Shown here: positions 17,167 to 25,272 of the stretch, in pieces
Layout: each line of letters begins with the position of its first letter
Numbering within the stretch: the first letter of the stretch is position 1
Notes under the pieces: model-generated
Databases searched by the model: none
The model's input: the letters and a program-made list of their open reading frames with translations, nothing else
What the model was told of the DNA's origin: nothing
Position numbers and translations under genes: made by a program
Source: Sporanaerobacter acetigenes DSM 13106
GTDB taxonomy: Bacteria; Bacillota; Clostridia; Tissierellales; Sporanaerobacteraceae
Direction: 5' to 3'
NCBI RefSeq assembly: GCF_900130025.1
Contig: NZ_FQXR01000005.1
Span: forward strand, 186,001-250,000
DNA: 64,000 bases

Positions 17167-17424
17167 TTGTCTAATGAAAAAGAAAAACACACTGATGATA
17201 TTGAAATGGTGGTTTTAAAAACTACTAATAATAGTCTAGAACTAAACTTTATAAAAAACCTATTAGAAGAAAATAGCATTCCATATATATTAAAAGATTA
17301 TGGCGCAGGAGGGTACATGAGAATAGCTACGGGTTCTTCCCTTTGTGGAACTGATATATTAGTGGAAAAATTAACATTTGAAAAAGCAAAAGAAATTTTG
17401 GATAATTTTATGTATAATGAATGA
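17167..17424 (+). CDS. DUF2007-like putative signal-transducing protein
   Basis: The 85-residue protein starts at TTG 17167 with AAAGGAGG at 17152-17159. It has the DUF2007-like pattern: FIKNLLEENSIPYILKDYG, a Gly-rich middle and DILVEKLTFEKAKEIL. These small domains are proposed to bind a ligand or sense signals. The longer open frame upstream encodes the DUF362 remnant and is not part of this protein. It lies 59 bp before the serine hydrolase. Confidence 0.75.
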   Translation: MSNEKEKHTDDIEMVVLKTTNNSLELNFIKNLLEENSIPYILKDYGAGGYMRIATGSSLCGTDILVEKLTFEKAKEILDNFMYNE

Positions 17425-17483
17425 GAGGAAAGCATAGGAGCAGGATTTGGAATTCTAAAAATAATGTTTAAGGGGGAATTCAT

Positions 17484-19532
17484 ATGTTTAAAAGGTTACT
17501 ATCAGTTGTTTTAGCTATTTGTTTGGTGTTAGGTATGTCTACTATCACACTAGGTGCATCTCAGTTTAAACCATGTACTATGGTCAATGGTACAATAATT
17601 TCTTTAGAAGATGAAGCGTATTTAAGTGAAGAAGGACTAATAATGTGTCCATTACGTGAGATTGCTGAAAAAATGGAGTATTTAGTTACTTGGAATGGTA
17701 AAGATAGAAGTATTACTCTTGCAAAAGATTCTGAAAGTATCAAATTAATAATTGGAGAATCAAAAATTAGTGTAAATGAAGAAAGCATGGATATAAATTC
17801 AAGTCCTATTATTAAAGAAGGCAAAACTTATGTACCAGTAGAATTATTTAGCAAAGCTTTGAAGCTTGTTATAGGATGGGATAATAAACAACAAGTTCTA
17901 AAAATAAATCAACCTAAAGAAAATAAAGAGGACTTCTTTATAATGTCTAAGGATGAAAAGATACAAAATGAATTAGATACTTATATGAAAGCATTTCAAA
18001 AACATCATAATTTTCATGGAAGTGTGCTAGTTGCTAAAGATGGAAAAGTGCTTCTTAACAAAGGTTATGGATTTGCAAACTTTGAACAAAACACTTTGAA
18101 TAAATCTCAAACAAAATTTGCTATTGGCTCTATTACAAAGCAATTTACAGCAATGGCGATTATGCAACTGAATGAAAAAGGTTTAATAGATGTAGAAGAT
18201 ACGGTTTCAAAATATTTACCTGATTTTCCAAACGGAGATTTAATTACTCTACATAATCTATTGACCCACACATCAGGACTTAAGAATTATACTGAAATAA
18301 AAGAATTCCTAACTTTAAAACCGGAAAATAGAGATCCAATGACAGTAATTGACCTAATAAAAAATATGTCATTAGAGTTTGAACCAGGTAGTGAGTTTAG
18401 ATATAGTAATACAAATTACACATTATTAGGCATAATAATTGAAAAGGTTACTAATATGTCATTTGAAGATTATTTACAAAAAAATATATTTGCGCCTCTA
18501 AATATGTCAAATACAGGTATATGTTATGGTGAAAATAATGAACTTTATGATGCAACACCATATTCAGGCTATTTGGAAGTTGTTCCTGTAGATGACGAAC
18601 TAGTACTTACTCAAGCTTATGGTGCTGGAAATATATATTCAACAGCTGAAGATCTATATAGATGGGATCGAGCTCTAAAAACTGAACAACTTGTAAAAAA
18701 GGAAACATTAGATAAGATATTTGCAGAACATGTAGCTATATCAGATGGTGTTAGTTATGGTTATGGATGGATGATTACAGACAATGGTAAACAAATCATG
18801 CATGGTGGAAATACCTTCGGATTTACTTCTAATATAGCTAGATATATTGATGAAGACCTTACTATTATTATTTTAACTAATAATGGTTATTTTGATGTTT
18901 CTAGTTTAACTGAGTCTTTAGCAAATATAGTATTTAAAAAAGATTATAAAATACCAGAAGCTAAAAAGGAAATAAAAATTGATAATCTAGAATTATACGA
19001 TAACTATGTAGGAAAGTATGAATTCCTAAATGGAGCATACATTGATATAATTAAAAAAGATAACAAACTTTTTGCTCAAGTAACAGGTCAAGATGCTTTT
19101 GAAATATTTCCAGAATCAAATAATAAATTTTTTGCAAAAGTAATTGATGCTAGTATTGAGTTTAAAACTAATGATAGGGGAGAAGTTACAGAACTAATAT
19201 TTGAACAAATAGGTATGGAGTTTATTTGCAAAAGAGTAGAAGATATTGAAGAGCAGATTGAAGTAACTGTAGATCCTAAAATATATGAGGAATATGTTGG
19301 AGAGTATAAACTAATACCAGGTGTAATTATTATCATTACAACTGAGGATAATCACATATATGCTCAGCTTACAGGTCAAGATGCATTTGAAATATTCCCT
19401 ATGTCAGAAAGTGAATACTTCTACAAGGTAGTTGATGCTAAGATTACTTTTGAAAGAGATGAAAATGGCAATGTAACAAACTTGGTATTACATCAAAACG
19501 GGCAAGATATGCCTGCAACTAAAATAAAATAG
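17484..19532 (+). CDS. Secreted serine hydrolase (class C beta-lactamase fold) with N-terminal Cu-amine-oxidase-like domain
   Basis: The 682-residue protein has a signal peptide (about 1-25), then a copper amine oxidase N-terminal-like domain (about 30-145; EDEAYLSEEGLIMCPLREIA, KEGKTYVPVELFSKAL). The serine hydrolase domain (about 165-490) has the SxxK motif in IGSITKQF, the YxN-type motif RYSNTNY and HGGNTFG. The C-terminus has two tandem repeats of about 85 residues, each starting YVG(K/E)Y and containing GQDAFEIFP. The N-terminal domain type occurs in many clostridial cell-surface proteins. Esterase, D-peptidase or beta-lactamase activity is possible. Confidence 0.88.
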   Translation: MFKRLLSVVLAICLVLGMSTITLGASQFKPCTMVNGTIISLEDEAYLSEEGLIMCPLREIAEKMEYLVTWNGKDRSITLAKDSESIKLIIGESKISVNEESMDINSSPIIKEGKTYVPVELFSKALKLVIGWDNKQQVLKINQPKENKEDFFIMSKDEKIQNELDTYMKAFQKHHNFHGSVLVAKDGKVLLNKGYGFANFEQNTLNKSQTKFAIGSITKQFTAMAIMQLNEKGLIDVEDTVSKYLPDFPNGDLITLHNLLTHTSGLKNYTEIKEFLTLKPENRDPMTVIDLIKNMSLEFEPGSEFRYSNTNYTLLGIIIEKVTNMSFEDYLQKNIFAPLNMSNTGICYGENNELYDATPYSGYLEVVPVDDELVLTQAYGAGNIYSTAEDLYRWDRALKTEQLVKKETLDKIFAEHVAISDGVSYGYGWMITDNGKQIMHGGNTFGFTSNIARYIDEDLTIIILTNNGYFDVSSLTESLANIVFKKDYKIPEAKKEIKIDNLELYDNYVGKYEFLNGAYIDIIKKDNKLFAQVTGQDAFEIFPESNNKFFAKVIDASIEFKTNDRGEVTELIFEQIGMEFICKRVEDIEEQIEVTVDPKIYEEYVGEYKLIPGVIIIITTEDNHIYAQLTGQDAFEIFPMSESEYFYKVVDAKITFERDENGNVTNLVLHQNGQDMPATKIK

Positions 19533-19547
19533 GTACATCTAAACCTC

Positions 19548-19574
19548 AAGGTCAGATTAAAAATCTGACCTTTT
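19548..19574. terminator. Bidirectional terminator between the serine hydrolase and SOD genes
   Basis: An 11-bp perfect stem, AAGGTCAGATT with AATCTGACCTT, and TTTT on the plus side. It lies between convergent genes. Confidence 0.8.
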
Positions 19575-19580
19575 ACTTAC

Positions 19581-20072
19581 CTAATAAAGCCTATATATTA
19601 CTCCACAAGCGAGTCTTTTCCCTGAATTTCCAGCAGGTTGCGATCTGTAGTCATCAGGATTTTCGTGAATTATTACGGATTTTCCCACAACATCTTGAGG
19701 CATAAATTTATTTGTAAAAAAACTCATTTTAGCATAGCCATTGTTTGAAAATAGTACAGGGAAATCCCCAGCGTGATTCCCATGGGGTTGATTGGTTGGA
19801 TTCCAATGACCACCAGCAGCTTGGAATGGATTTTCAGGATTTCCTACTTCACAATTCCCATTTTCATGAATATGAAAACCATGAGGACCTATGGGCTGTT
19901 TTTCTCCTTGAGCGGGTTTATATGGAGGAAGTCCCCAAACCTCAACGTATACTTCAGTTCCTCCTGAAACTTGTGAAAATGTAATTATTCCGTACAATTG
20001 TGGAGCAAGGGGTCCACCTCTTATTTCGGTCATGCTCGTTTCAGGCATACAATTTGTTGTATCATAATACAT
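19581..20072 (-). CDS. Cu/Zn superoxide dismutase family protein, no signal peptide
   Basis: The 163-residue protein retains the Cu/Zn SOD metal site: HGFHIHENG, GGHWNP, HGNHAGD, the IIHENPDDY His and the GKRLACGVI block with the guiding Arg and a disulfide Cys partner (NCEVG). This set implies a functional enzyme that dismutates superoxide. Unlike most bacterial relatives it has no signal peptide or lipobox, so it is probably cytoplasmic or packed in the spore coat. AAGGAGG is seven bases before ATG 20072. It is a single gene. Confidence 0.87.
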   Translation of the reverse strand: MYYDTTNCMPETSMTEIRGGPLAPQLYGIITFSQVSGGTEVYVEVWGLPPYKPAQGEKQPIGPHGFHIHENGNCEVGNPENPFQAAGGHWNPTNQPHGNHAGDFPVLFSNNGYAKMSFFTNKFMPQDVVGKSVIIHENPDDYRSQPAGNSGKRLACGVIYRLY

Positions 20073-20124
20073 TTTTTTAACCTCCTTTCATACTTATAAT
20101 ATGAATTCTAGTTTTTAAAGGTGA

Positions 20125-20158
20125 AAAAACAACTCTCATCAATATGAGAGTTGTTTTT
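20125..20158 (-). terminator. Rho-independent terminator after the first patatin gene
   Basis: AAAAACAACTCTCAT and ATGAGAGTTGTTTTT pair perfectly over 15 bp, starting at the patatin stop codon; on the minus strand the stem ends in a T run. Confidence 0.85.
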
Positions 20159-21524
20159 AGAAGTTGGTTGCTTTTATATTAGAATTTTTATATTTGAAAT
20201 TATAGAATAGAGTCTTTAAATATAGAGAACCAATAACAATTTTTGTATTAAAAACGGAGGCTAAGCGTCTAATCTTATTTGTTTCATCATTTTCAAAATT
20301 TTCGTCTGTTAAATAAGATAAAAGAAATTTTGCATTGTTTTTGATTTCTAATTTTATTTTCTTTTCTACATTTTTTTCTCCGTCTTTCGAAGAAATATAT
20401 TCAATTTCTTCGATGTATTTTTTATATATTGTATTTTTTAGTATTTCTTTATATTCATCTATTATTTTATCATTAAGATCATCTAATGTGTAGGCTACTT
20501 TTAAGTCTATACTTAGAATTTCTCCAGTTATTTCAGCCATTGCATTGCTTAGGGCTACGTTGGTTTTTTCCTCTGAATCCATGTAGTTTTCAATTGTTCT
20601 AAAAAATTTGAGAGTAATCAATTTTTTTACAGGAAGAGGTGTGTTTTTTGTAATACCTAAAGCATTACGAATTAGCTTTCTGTTTATATAGTTTAATTCT
20701 TTGACTTCACTTTCAACATTTAAACTATCTGGAACTAAATAATACTTTTTTCCCTTAACTATATTGAAAGTTTTCATAGTATCTAAATATCCCAACTCAA
20801 TATTTTGTTCAGCTTTTTCTGGGTTTATTTCTAACGTTTTGCCTAAATCATGAGAACTTTTAATATATATTGTATTTGAATCTTCAGAAGGCTTGGATTT
20901 TGGAATGCCTTTTCCGCTGATGTCAACAACAATGAGGTTTTTAATTCCCTTTTTATTCATTAATGCTATAGGTACATTATCGTGGAATCCTCCATCAATA
21001 TATTTTTTATTGTCTATTTTTATGGGTTTAAAAGCAGGAAAGCAAGCACTAGCAACTAGATAATCCACAAATTGTCCTCTTGGTATATTATCTTTAAAAA
21101 TTTCAAGGGGTTTCAGGTCTGTAACTGAAAAAGTGACAAGTCCAAAGTCAATTGTAGAATTTCTTATTCTATCTTCATCGACATACAATTTAAGAGCCTC
21201 TATCAGTGGCGTCATTTCCATTCTTTCAGAAGTGATTATATTTTTAAGTATTAAAAAGGGGGTGAAGTGTTTGTTGTATATTTTTTGATTTTCCCATTCA
21301 TCTTCATCAGTGTTATCAATTACTTGTTCGACTGAAAAATTAGTCCATGCCAATTGTACAAGATCATAGTCTCCTTGAACTAACATTGCACCATTTAATG
21401 CACCTATAGATGTACCTGTGATTGCAGCAATGGGAATACCCAATTCTTGAAGTGCTTTCCATACTCCTATTTGATAGCTGCCTTTTGCACCTCCACCAGA
21501 AAATACTACACCATATTCCTCCAT
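20157..21524 (-). CDS. Patatin-like phospholipase with long C-terminal extension
   Basis: The 455-residue protein has a patatin-like catalytic domain (about 1-215): oxyanion motif SGGGAKGSYQ, nucleophile GTSIGALNGA and the Asp of DGGFHDNVP. Residues 215-455 form a helical, charged region without a recognised domain. It should hydrolyse acyl esters of lipids in the cytoplasm or at the membrane. A GTG at 21539 lies in the ribosome binding site, so ATG 21524 is the start. It is divergent from a second patatin gene at 21723. Confidence 0.87.
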   Translation of the reverse strand: MEEYGVVFSGGGAKGSYQIGVWKALQELGIPIAAITGTSIGALNGAMLVQGDYDLVQLAWTNFSVEQVIDNTDEDEWENQKIYNKHFTPFLILKNIITSERMEMTPLIEALKLYVDEDRIRNSTIDFGLVTFSVTDLKPLEIFKDNIPRGQFVDYLVASACFPAFKPIKIDNKKYIDGGFHDNVPIALMNKKGIKNLIVVDISGKGIPKSKPSEDSNTIYIKSSHDLGKTLEINPEKAEQNIELGYLDTMKTFNIVKGKKYYLVPDSLNVESEVKELNYINRKLIRNALGITKNTPLPVKKLITLKFFRTIENYMDSEEKTNVALSNAMAEITGEILSIDLKVAYTLDDLNDKIIDEYKEILKNTIYKKYIEEIEYISSKDGEKNVEKKIKLEIKNNAKFLLSYLTDENFENDETNKIRRLASVFNTKIVIGSLYLKTLFYNFKYKNSNIKATNF

Positions 21525-21722
21525 AATATCTACCTCCACTGCCTATTGAAATATGTGAATTTTCTTAATTTTATAATACTACATTTCGCAATAAAAGTCC
21601 AAATATTGAACAATAGAAATATTTTCAATTAAAGGTTTGTGAAAAATTTGGAATCATATATAATAAAGCTATAACAATATATAAAATAGAAAAATATAAA
21701 AGAAGATAGAGAAGGTGATAAA

Positions 21723-22589
21723 ATGACAAATAAAAATGTGGGCTTAATTCTTGAAGGTGGAGGAATGAGGGGAGCCTATACATCGGGAGTATTGGCTGCT
21801 TTTATGGATTCAAATATAAAATTTCCTTATGTAATAGGAGTATCAGCAGGAGCAAGCAATGGGGCTAATTTTGTGGCAGAGCAAAGGGAAAGAAATAAAA
21901 AGGTATTTGTTGAACATGTCAAGGATAAGGAATTTTCGGGGTTTAGACATTGGATCAAAGATAGGAGCTATTTCAATATGAACTATCTATATGATAGCCT
22001 TCCAAATAAAGTAGTACCTTTTGATTATGAAACTTTTAAGAAATCCAAGACTATATTTAAGGCATGTGCTACTAGTTGTAAGACTGGAAAACCTGTATAT
22101 TTTGGGAAAAATGATTTTGATCCATTAGAATATATGGAAGTAGTTTTAAGAGCTTCTAGTAGTTTACCTATAATTTCAACTCCTGTAGAAATAAATGGGG
22201 AACTTTATTATGATGGTGGTATTTCAGATTCTATTCCTATAAATAAATCTATTGAAGATGGGAATCAGTATAATGTAGTTGTACTTACAAGAAATAAAGA
22301 ATATAGAAAAGAACCTCAAAAAATAAATTTTGCAATAAAAAAACTTTCTAAAAAATATCCTAAAATAGTTGAAGCAATTAAAACTAGACATATTAGATAC
22401 AATTCTTCATTAGATAAAATTCAAGAACTTGAAAAAAAAGGTGAAGTTTTTGTGTTTAGACCTGTAAAAAAATTTGCTGTAGATAGACTAGAAAGAGATA
22501 TTTCTAAGTTAGATGCTTTATATATGCAAGGATATAATGAAACAATGGCTAAAATAGATGATTTGGGAAAATGGTTAGAAAATATCTAA
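21723..22589 (+). CDS. Patatin family protein (YjjU-like)
   Basis: The 288-residue protein has LILEGGGMRGAYTSG (oxyanion hole), GVSAGASNGA (nucleophile) and DGGISDSIP (dyad Asp), so the Ser-Asp dyad is complete. The second half (about 195-288) matches the helical tail of the YjjU group of cytoplasmic patatins. It is clearly a different subgroup from the longer patatin on the opposite strand, and the intergenic region between them (21525-21722) should hold both promoters. GAAGGTGATAAA precedes ATG 21723. Confidence 0.88.
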   Translation: MTNKNVGLILEGGGMRGAYTSGVLAAFMDSNIKFPYVIGVSAGASNGANFVAEQRERNKKVFVEHVKDKEFSGFRHWIKDRSYFNMNYLYDSLPNKVVPFDYETFKKSKTIFKACATSCKTGKPVYFGKNDFDPLEYMEVVLRASSSLPIISTPVEINGELYYDGGISDSIPINKSIEDGNQYNVVVLTRNKEYRKEPQKINFAIKKLSKKYPKIVEAIKTRHIRYNSSLDKIQELEKKGEVFVFRPVKKFAVDRLERDISKLDALYMQGYNETMAKIDDLGKWLENI

Positions 22590-22658
22590 TTTCTGCATAC
22601 CTCTCTTTTATCAATAGTATAATTATATAGAATACAAGGGAGAATGAGGAGGAATAAT

Positions 22659-23597
22659 GTGGAAATATTTGTTGATGGGGTCGAATATATTTTGAATATT
22701 TTAGAAGATGACAAATTTGACGATAAAAAGTTAAAAAAATATCTTTCTTCTAAAGAAGGAAAGTTGTTTTTAAAACATGAAAAAGAGTTGAGAAGAAAAA
22801 CTAATAGTCTGACAATAGAAGAAGAATTGAGAAAAGTTGTTGAAGATGAAAATTATAAAGATCCATATGAATTTTATATTTTAAAAGACAATATAGAAGA
22901 AGTTAAAAAAAATCTCCAGTTCATTAAAAAAAATGAGGATATTATCTTTGAAAATGTACTTAAACAGATATACAAATATATTCCGGAATCTATAAAAGTA
23001 GATCCCAATATAGTACTGTATGCTGGCGGCGTAGATGGTGGTTTTGCTATATTTACTAAAAATGTATATATAAATTTCATAAAATACATTGGAAATATAG
23101 ATGAATTTGAGAAAATACTTGCTCATGAGTTCTATCATGCTAGACAAATTCCTATAGGGAAAAAAGTTTCATTAATATTAAAGATGAGTTTTTATTCCAA
23201 GAAAGCGCTATATGATACTTTGGGAAGACTTTTGGAAGAAGGAATAGCTTCTTTAGTTGAGCACGGAACTGATTTTGTCAGAGATGATCCTGTAGGCACA
23301 TTGACTCATAGAGAGATATTATTTTATAAAGAGCATTTTAATATTTTAAATAGAGCTTTGTTGTCAATAAAAAATGGAAAACCAGATTACAATTTGATAT
23401 ATAAAATCAATGTATATGTATTGGGGTATATAATTTCGAAAACTATTTATGAAAGAGAAGGCACTTCTATTCTTAATAAATGGACTGTTGATTTTGATTA
23501 TAAAATTCCTATAAAAAAGTATATAGAAATATGTGAAATTGAGGGGAAACCTTCAGAATTCGATATAGATGTGGAAAATTGGATAATGAGCATGTAA
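22659..23597 (+). CDS. Putative zinc-dependent peptidase (HExxH, gluzincin-like)
   Basis: The 312-residue protein has the motif LAHEFYHARQ, an HExxH zinc-binding helix, followed about 45 residues later by LLEEGIASLVEHG, whose Glu could be the third ligand, as in gluzincins. This resembles the DUF5700-type putative Zn peptidases. The N-terminal half is highly charged and helical; no signal peptide is present. ATG 22644 overlaps an AGGAGG; GTG 22659, six bases after it, is the likely start. It follows the YjjU-like patatin by 69 bp. Confidence 0.7.
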   Translation: MEIFVDGVEYILNILEDDKFDDKKLKKYLSSKEGKLFLKHEKELRRKTNSLTIEEELRKVVEDENYKDPYEFYILKDNIEEVKKNLQFIKKNEDIIFENVLKQIYKYIPESIKVDPNIVLYAGGVDGGFAIFTKNVYINFIKYIGNIDEFEKILAHEFYHARQIPIGKKVSLILKMSFYSKKALYDTLGRLLEEGIASLVEHGTDFVRDDPVGTLTHREILFYKEHFNILNRALLSIKNGKPDYNLIYKINVYVLGYIISKTIYEREGTSILNKWTVDFDYKIPIKKYIEICEIEGKPSEFDIDVENWIMSM

Positions 23598-23710
23598 ATA
23601 TTTAAACATGAAATTTCATTTTAAAAATTGCATAAAAAATAATAAACAAACAGTGATTATTATGATATTATTGGGTATAAATAAGTGAATATTTTTGAAA
23701 GGGTGGTATC

Positions 23711-24199
23711 ATGATAAGATTTTTTAAAAGGGACAAGAACATAGAAATATTGTCTCCAGCCACAGGTAAAATTGTGCCAATTGAGGAAGTTCCAGATGAT
23801 ACTTTTTCAAAGAAAATAGCTGGTGATGGATTGGCAATAGAACTTACAGATGGAAAAATTGTTGCACCTTTTGATGGGGAAATAACAAGTGTTTATAATG
23901 CTAATCATTGTTTAGTTGTCAGATCCGAAAGTGGCTTGGAATTGCTTATACATATTGGGATAGATACTGTAAAGTTAAAAGGCGAAGGATTTAAAAGATA
24001 TGTAGAGCTAAATGATAAAGTGAAATCTGGAGATTTGTTGTTAGAAGCTGATTTAAATTTATTAAAATCAAAGGGCAAATCTATTTTGACTCCAGTAGTT
24101 ATAACCAATAGAAGAAATATAGAGTCTATAGAAAAAATGGATGGAGAAGTAGAAAAAGATAAAGATTTATTGATGAAAGTGAAAATGAAAAATGATTAA
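23711..24199 (+). CDS. crr: PTS glucose-type EIIA component, copy 1
   Basis: The 162-residue EIIA domain of the glucose family has phosphohistidine His81 in LLIHIGIDTV and the supporting His66 in NANHCLVV, both in the usual context. It carries phosphate from HPr to the B domain of a permease. The MurP at 25273 has no A domain, so this protein is its likely donor, perhaps for several permeases. A terminator follows and murQ has its own promoter, so the gene is probably expressed independently. It is paralogous to the EIIA at 28619. Confidence 0.92.
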   Translation: MIRFFKRDKNIEILSPATGKIVPIEEVPDDTFSKKIAGDGLAIELTDGKIVAPFDGEITSVYNANHCLVVRSESGLELLIHIGIDTVKLKGEGFKRYVELNDKVKSGDLLLEADLNLLKSKGKSILTPVVITNRRNIESIEKMDGEVEKDKDLLMKVKMKND

Positions 24200-24204
24200 T
24201 GTAA

Positions 24205-24232
24205 AAAGCCCACTTGTAGAAGTGGGTTATAT
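24205..24232 (+). terminator. Terminator after the first EIIA gene
   Basis: AGCCCACTT and AAGTGGGTT pair (one G-T wobble), followed by an AT-rich TATATTTT tract. Confidence 0.75.
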
Positions 24233-24244
24233 TTTGCATATTCA

Positions 24245-24259
24245 TGAAACAAAGTTTCA
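24245..24259. promoter_or_regulatory. Upstream operator-like inverted repeat, murQ promoter
   Basis: TGAAAC-AAA-GTTTCA is a perfect 6-3-6 inverted repeat. It matches the repeat at 24276 in arm sequence and spacer, and the two centres are 32 bp apart, close to three DNA turns. MurR, encoded in the operon, is the obvious candidate to bind both. Confidence 0.55.
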
Positions 24260-24275
24260 AATTTAAAATATTATA

Positions 24276-24304
24276 TTGAAATAAAATTTCAAAAATGATA
24301 TAAT
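24276..24304 (+). promoter_or_regulatory. murQ operon promoter with overlapping operator
   Basis: TTGAAA (24276-24281) and TATAAT (24299-24304, preceded by TG one base earlier, an extended -10) are 17 bp apart. The inverted repeat TTGAAAT-AAA-ATTTCAA (24276-24292) covers the -35 box, as expected for repression by MurR. Confidence 0.65.
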
Positions 24305-24343
24305 GAAAATAATTCAAAAGGTATATAGAAGAAAGGTGATAAG

Positions 24344-25252
24344 ATGATAAATTTAGAAGAACTAGTAACAGAAGGAATAAATCAAAATACAAGTAGTATT
24401 GATAAAGTATCCACAACTGAAATGGTTAAGATGATTAATGATGAAGATAAAAAGATTGCTTATGCTGTAGAAAAGGAAATTCCCAACATAGCAAAAGCTA
24501 TTGATATTATTGCAGAGAAGTTAAGTGATGGTGGAAGACTTATTTATATAGGTGCAGGTACTAGTGGCAGAATTGGAATTTTGGATGCTTCAGAATGCCC
24601 TCCAACTTTTGGGGTAGAACCTACTTTGGTACAAGGTTTAATTGCTGGAGGAAATAAAGCAATATTTGAGTCTGTGGAAGGAGCAGAAGACAATAAAGAT
24701 TATGCCATTAAAGATTTGAAAGAAATCAACTTTTCTTCTAAAGATATATTGGTTGGACTTGCTGCTAGTGGAAGGACGCCTTATACAATTGGAGCATTGG
24801 AGTATGCAAATGAATTGGGAAGTTTCACTATTGCAGTAACTTGTAATCCAAATTCTCTTTTATCAAATACAGCTAAATTATCTATAAGTCCTATAGTTGG
24901 TCCTGAAGTGATATCTGGTTCTACAAGGCTTAAGGCTGGAACTGCTCAAAAGATGGTTTTAAACATGTTGTCTACAGGAACTATGGTGAAATTAGGAAAA
25001 GTATATGAAAACCTTATGGTAGATTTAAGAGCTCAAAATCAGAAATTGGTTGAAAGAACCAAAAAAATAGTATGTCAAGCAACAGGAGTATCAAAAGAAA
25101 AAGCATCACAAGTTTTAGAAGAAACTGACTATGATGTAAAATTGGCAATTCTTTTGATTAAAACTGGTCTCAACCTTGAAAAAGGTAAGGATATTCTAAA
25201 AGAAAACAATGGCTATTTAAGTAAAGCCATTGAACAAGCGATTTCTAAATAA
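24344..25252 (+). CDS. murQ: N-acetylmuramic acid 6-phosphate etherase
   Basis: The 302-residue protein is a single SIS-fold etherase: [20 protein letters not shown] holds the sugar-phosphate site and catalytic Glu, followed by [15 protein letters not shown] and [14 protein letters not shown]. MurQ removes D-lactate from MurNAc 6-phosphate and yields GlcNAc 6-phosphate in cell-wall sugar recycling. Length and motifs are normal. AGAAAGGTGATAAG precedes ATG 24344. It starts the operon murQ-murP-mupG-murR and is followed by murP after 20 bp. Confidence 0.96.
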   Translation: MINLEELVTEGINQNTSSIDKVSTTEMVKMINDEDKKIAYAVEKEIPNIAKAIDIIAEKLSDGGRLIYIGAGTSGRIGILDASECPPTFGVEPTLVQGLIAGGNKAIFESVEGAEDNKDYAIKDLKEINFSSKDILVGLAASGRTPYTIGALEYANELGSFTIAVTCNPNSLLSNTAKLSISPIVGPEVISGSTRLKAGTAQKMVLNMLSTGTMVKLGKVYENLMVDLRAQNQKLVERTKKIVCQATGVSKEKASQVLEETDYDVKLAILLIKTGLNLEKGKDILKENNGYLSKAIEQAISK

Positions 25253-25272
25253 AATAAAAAGGGGGATGCAAA

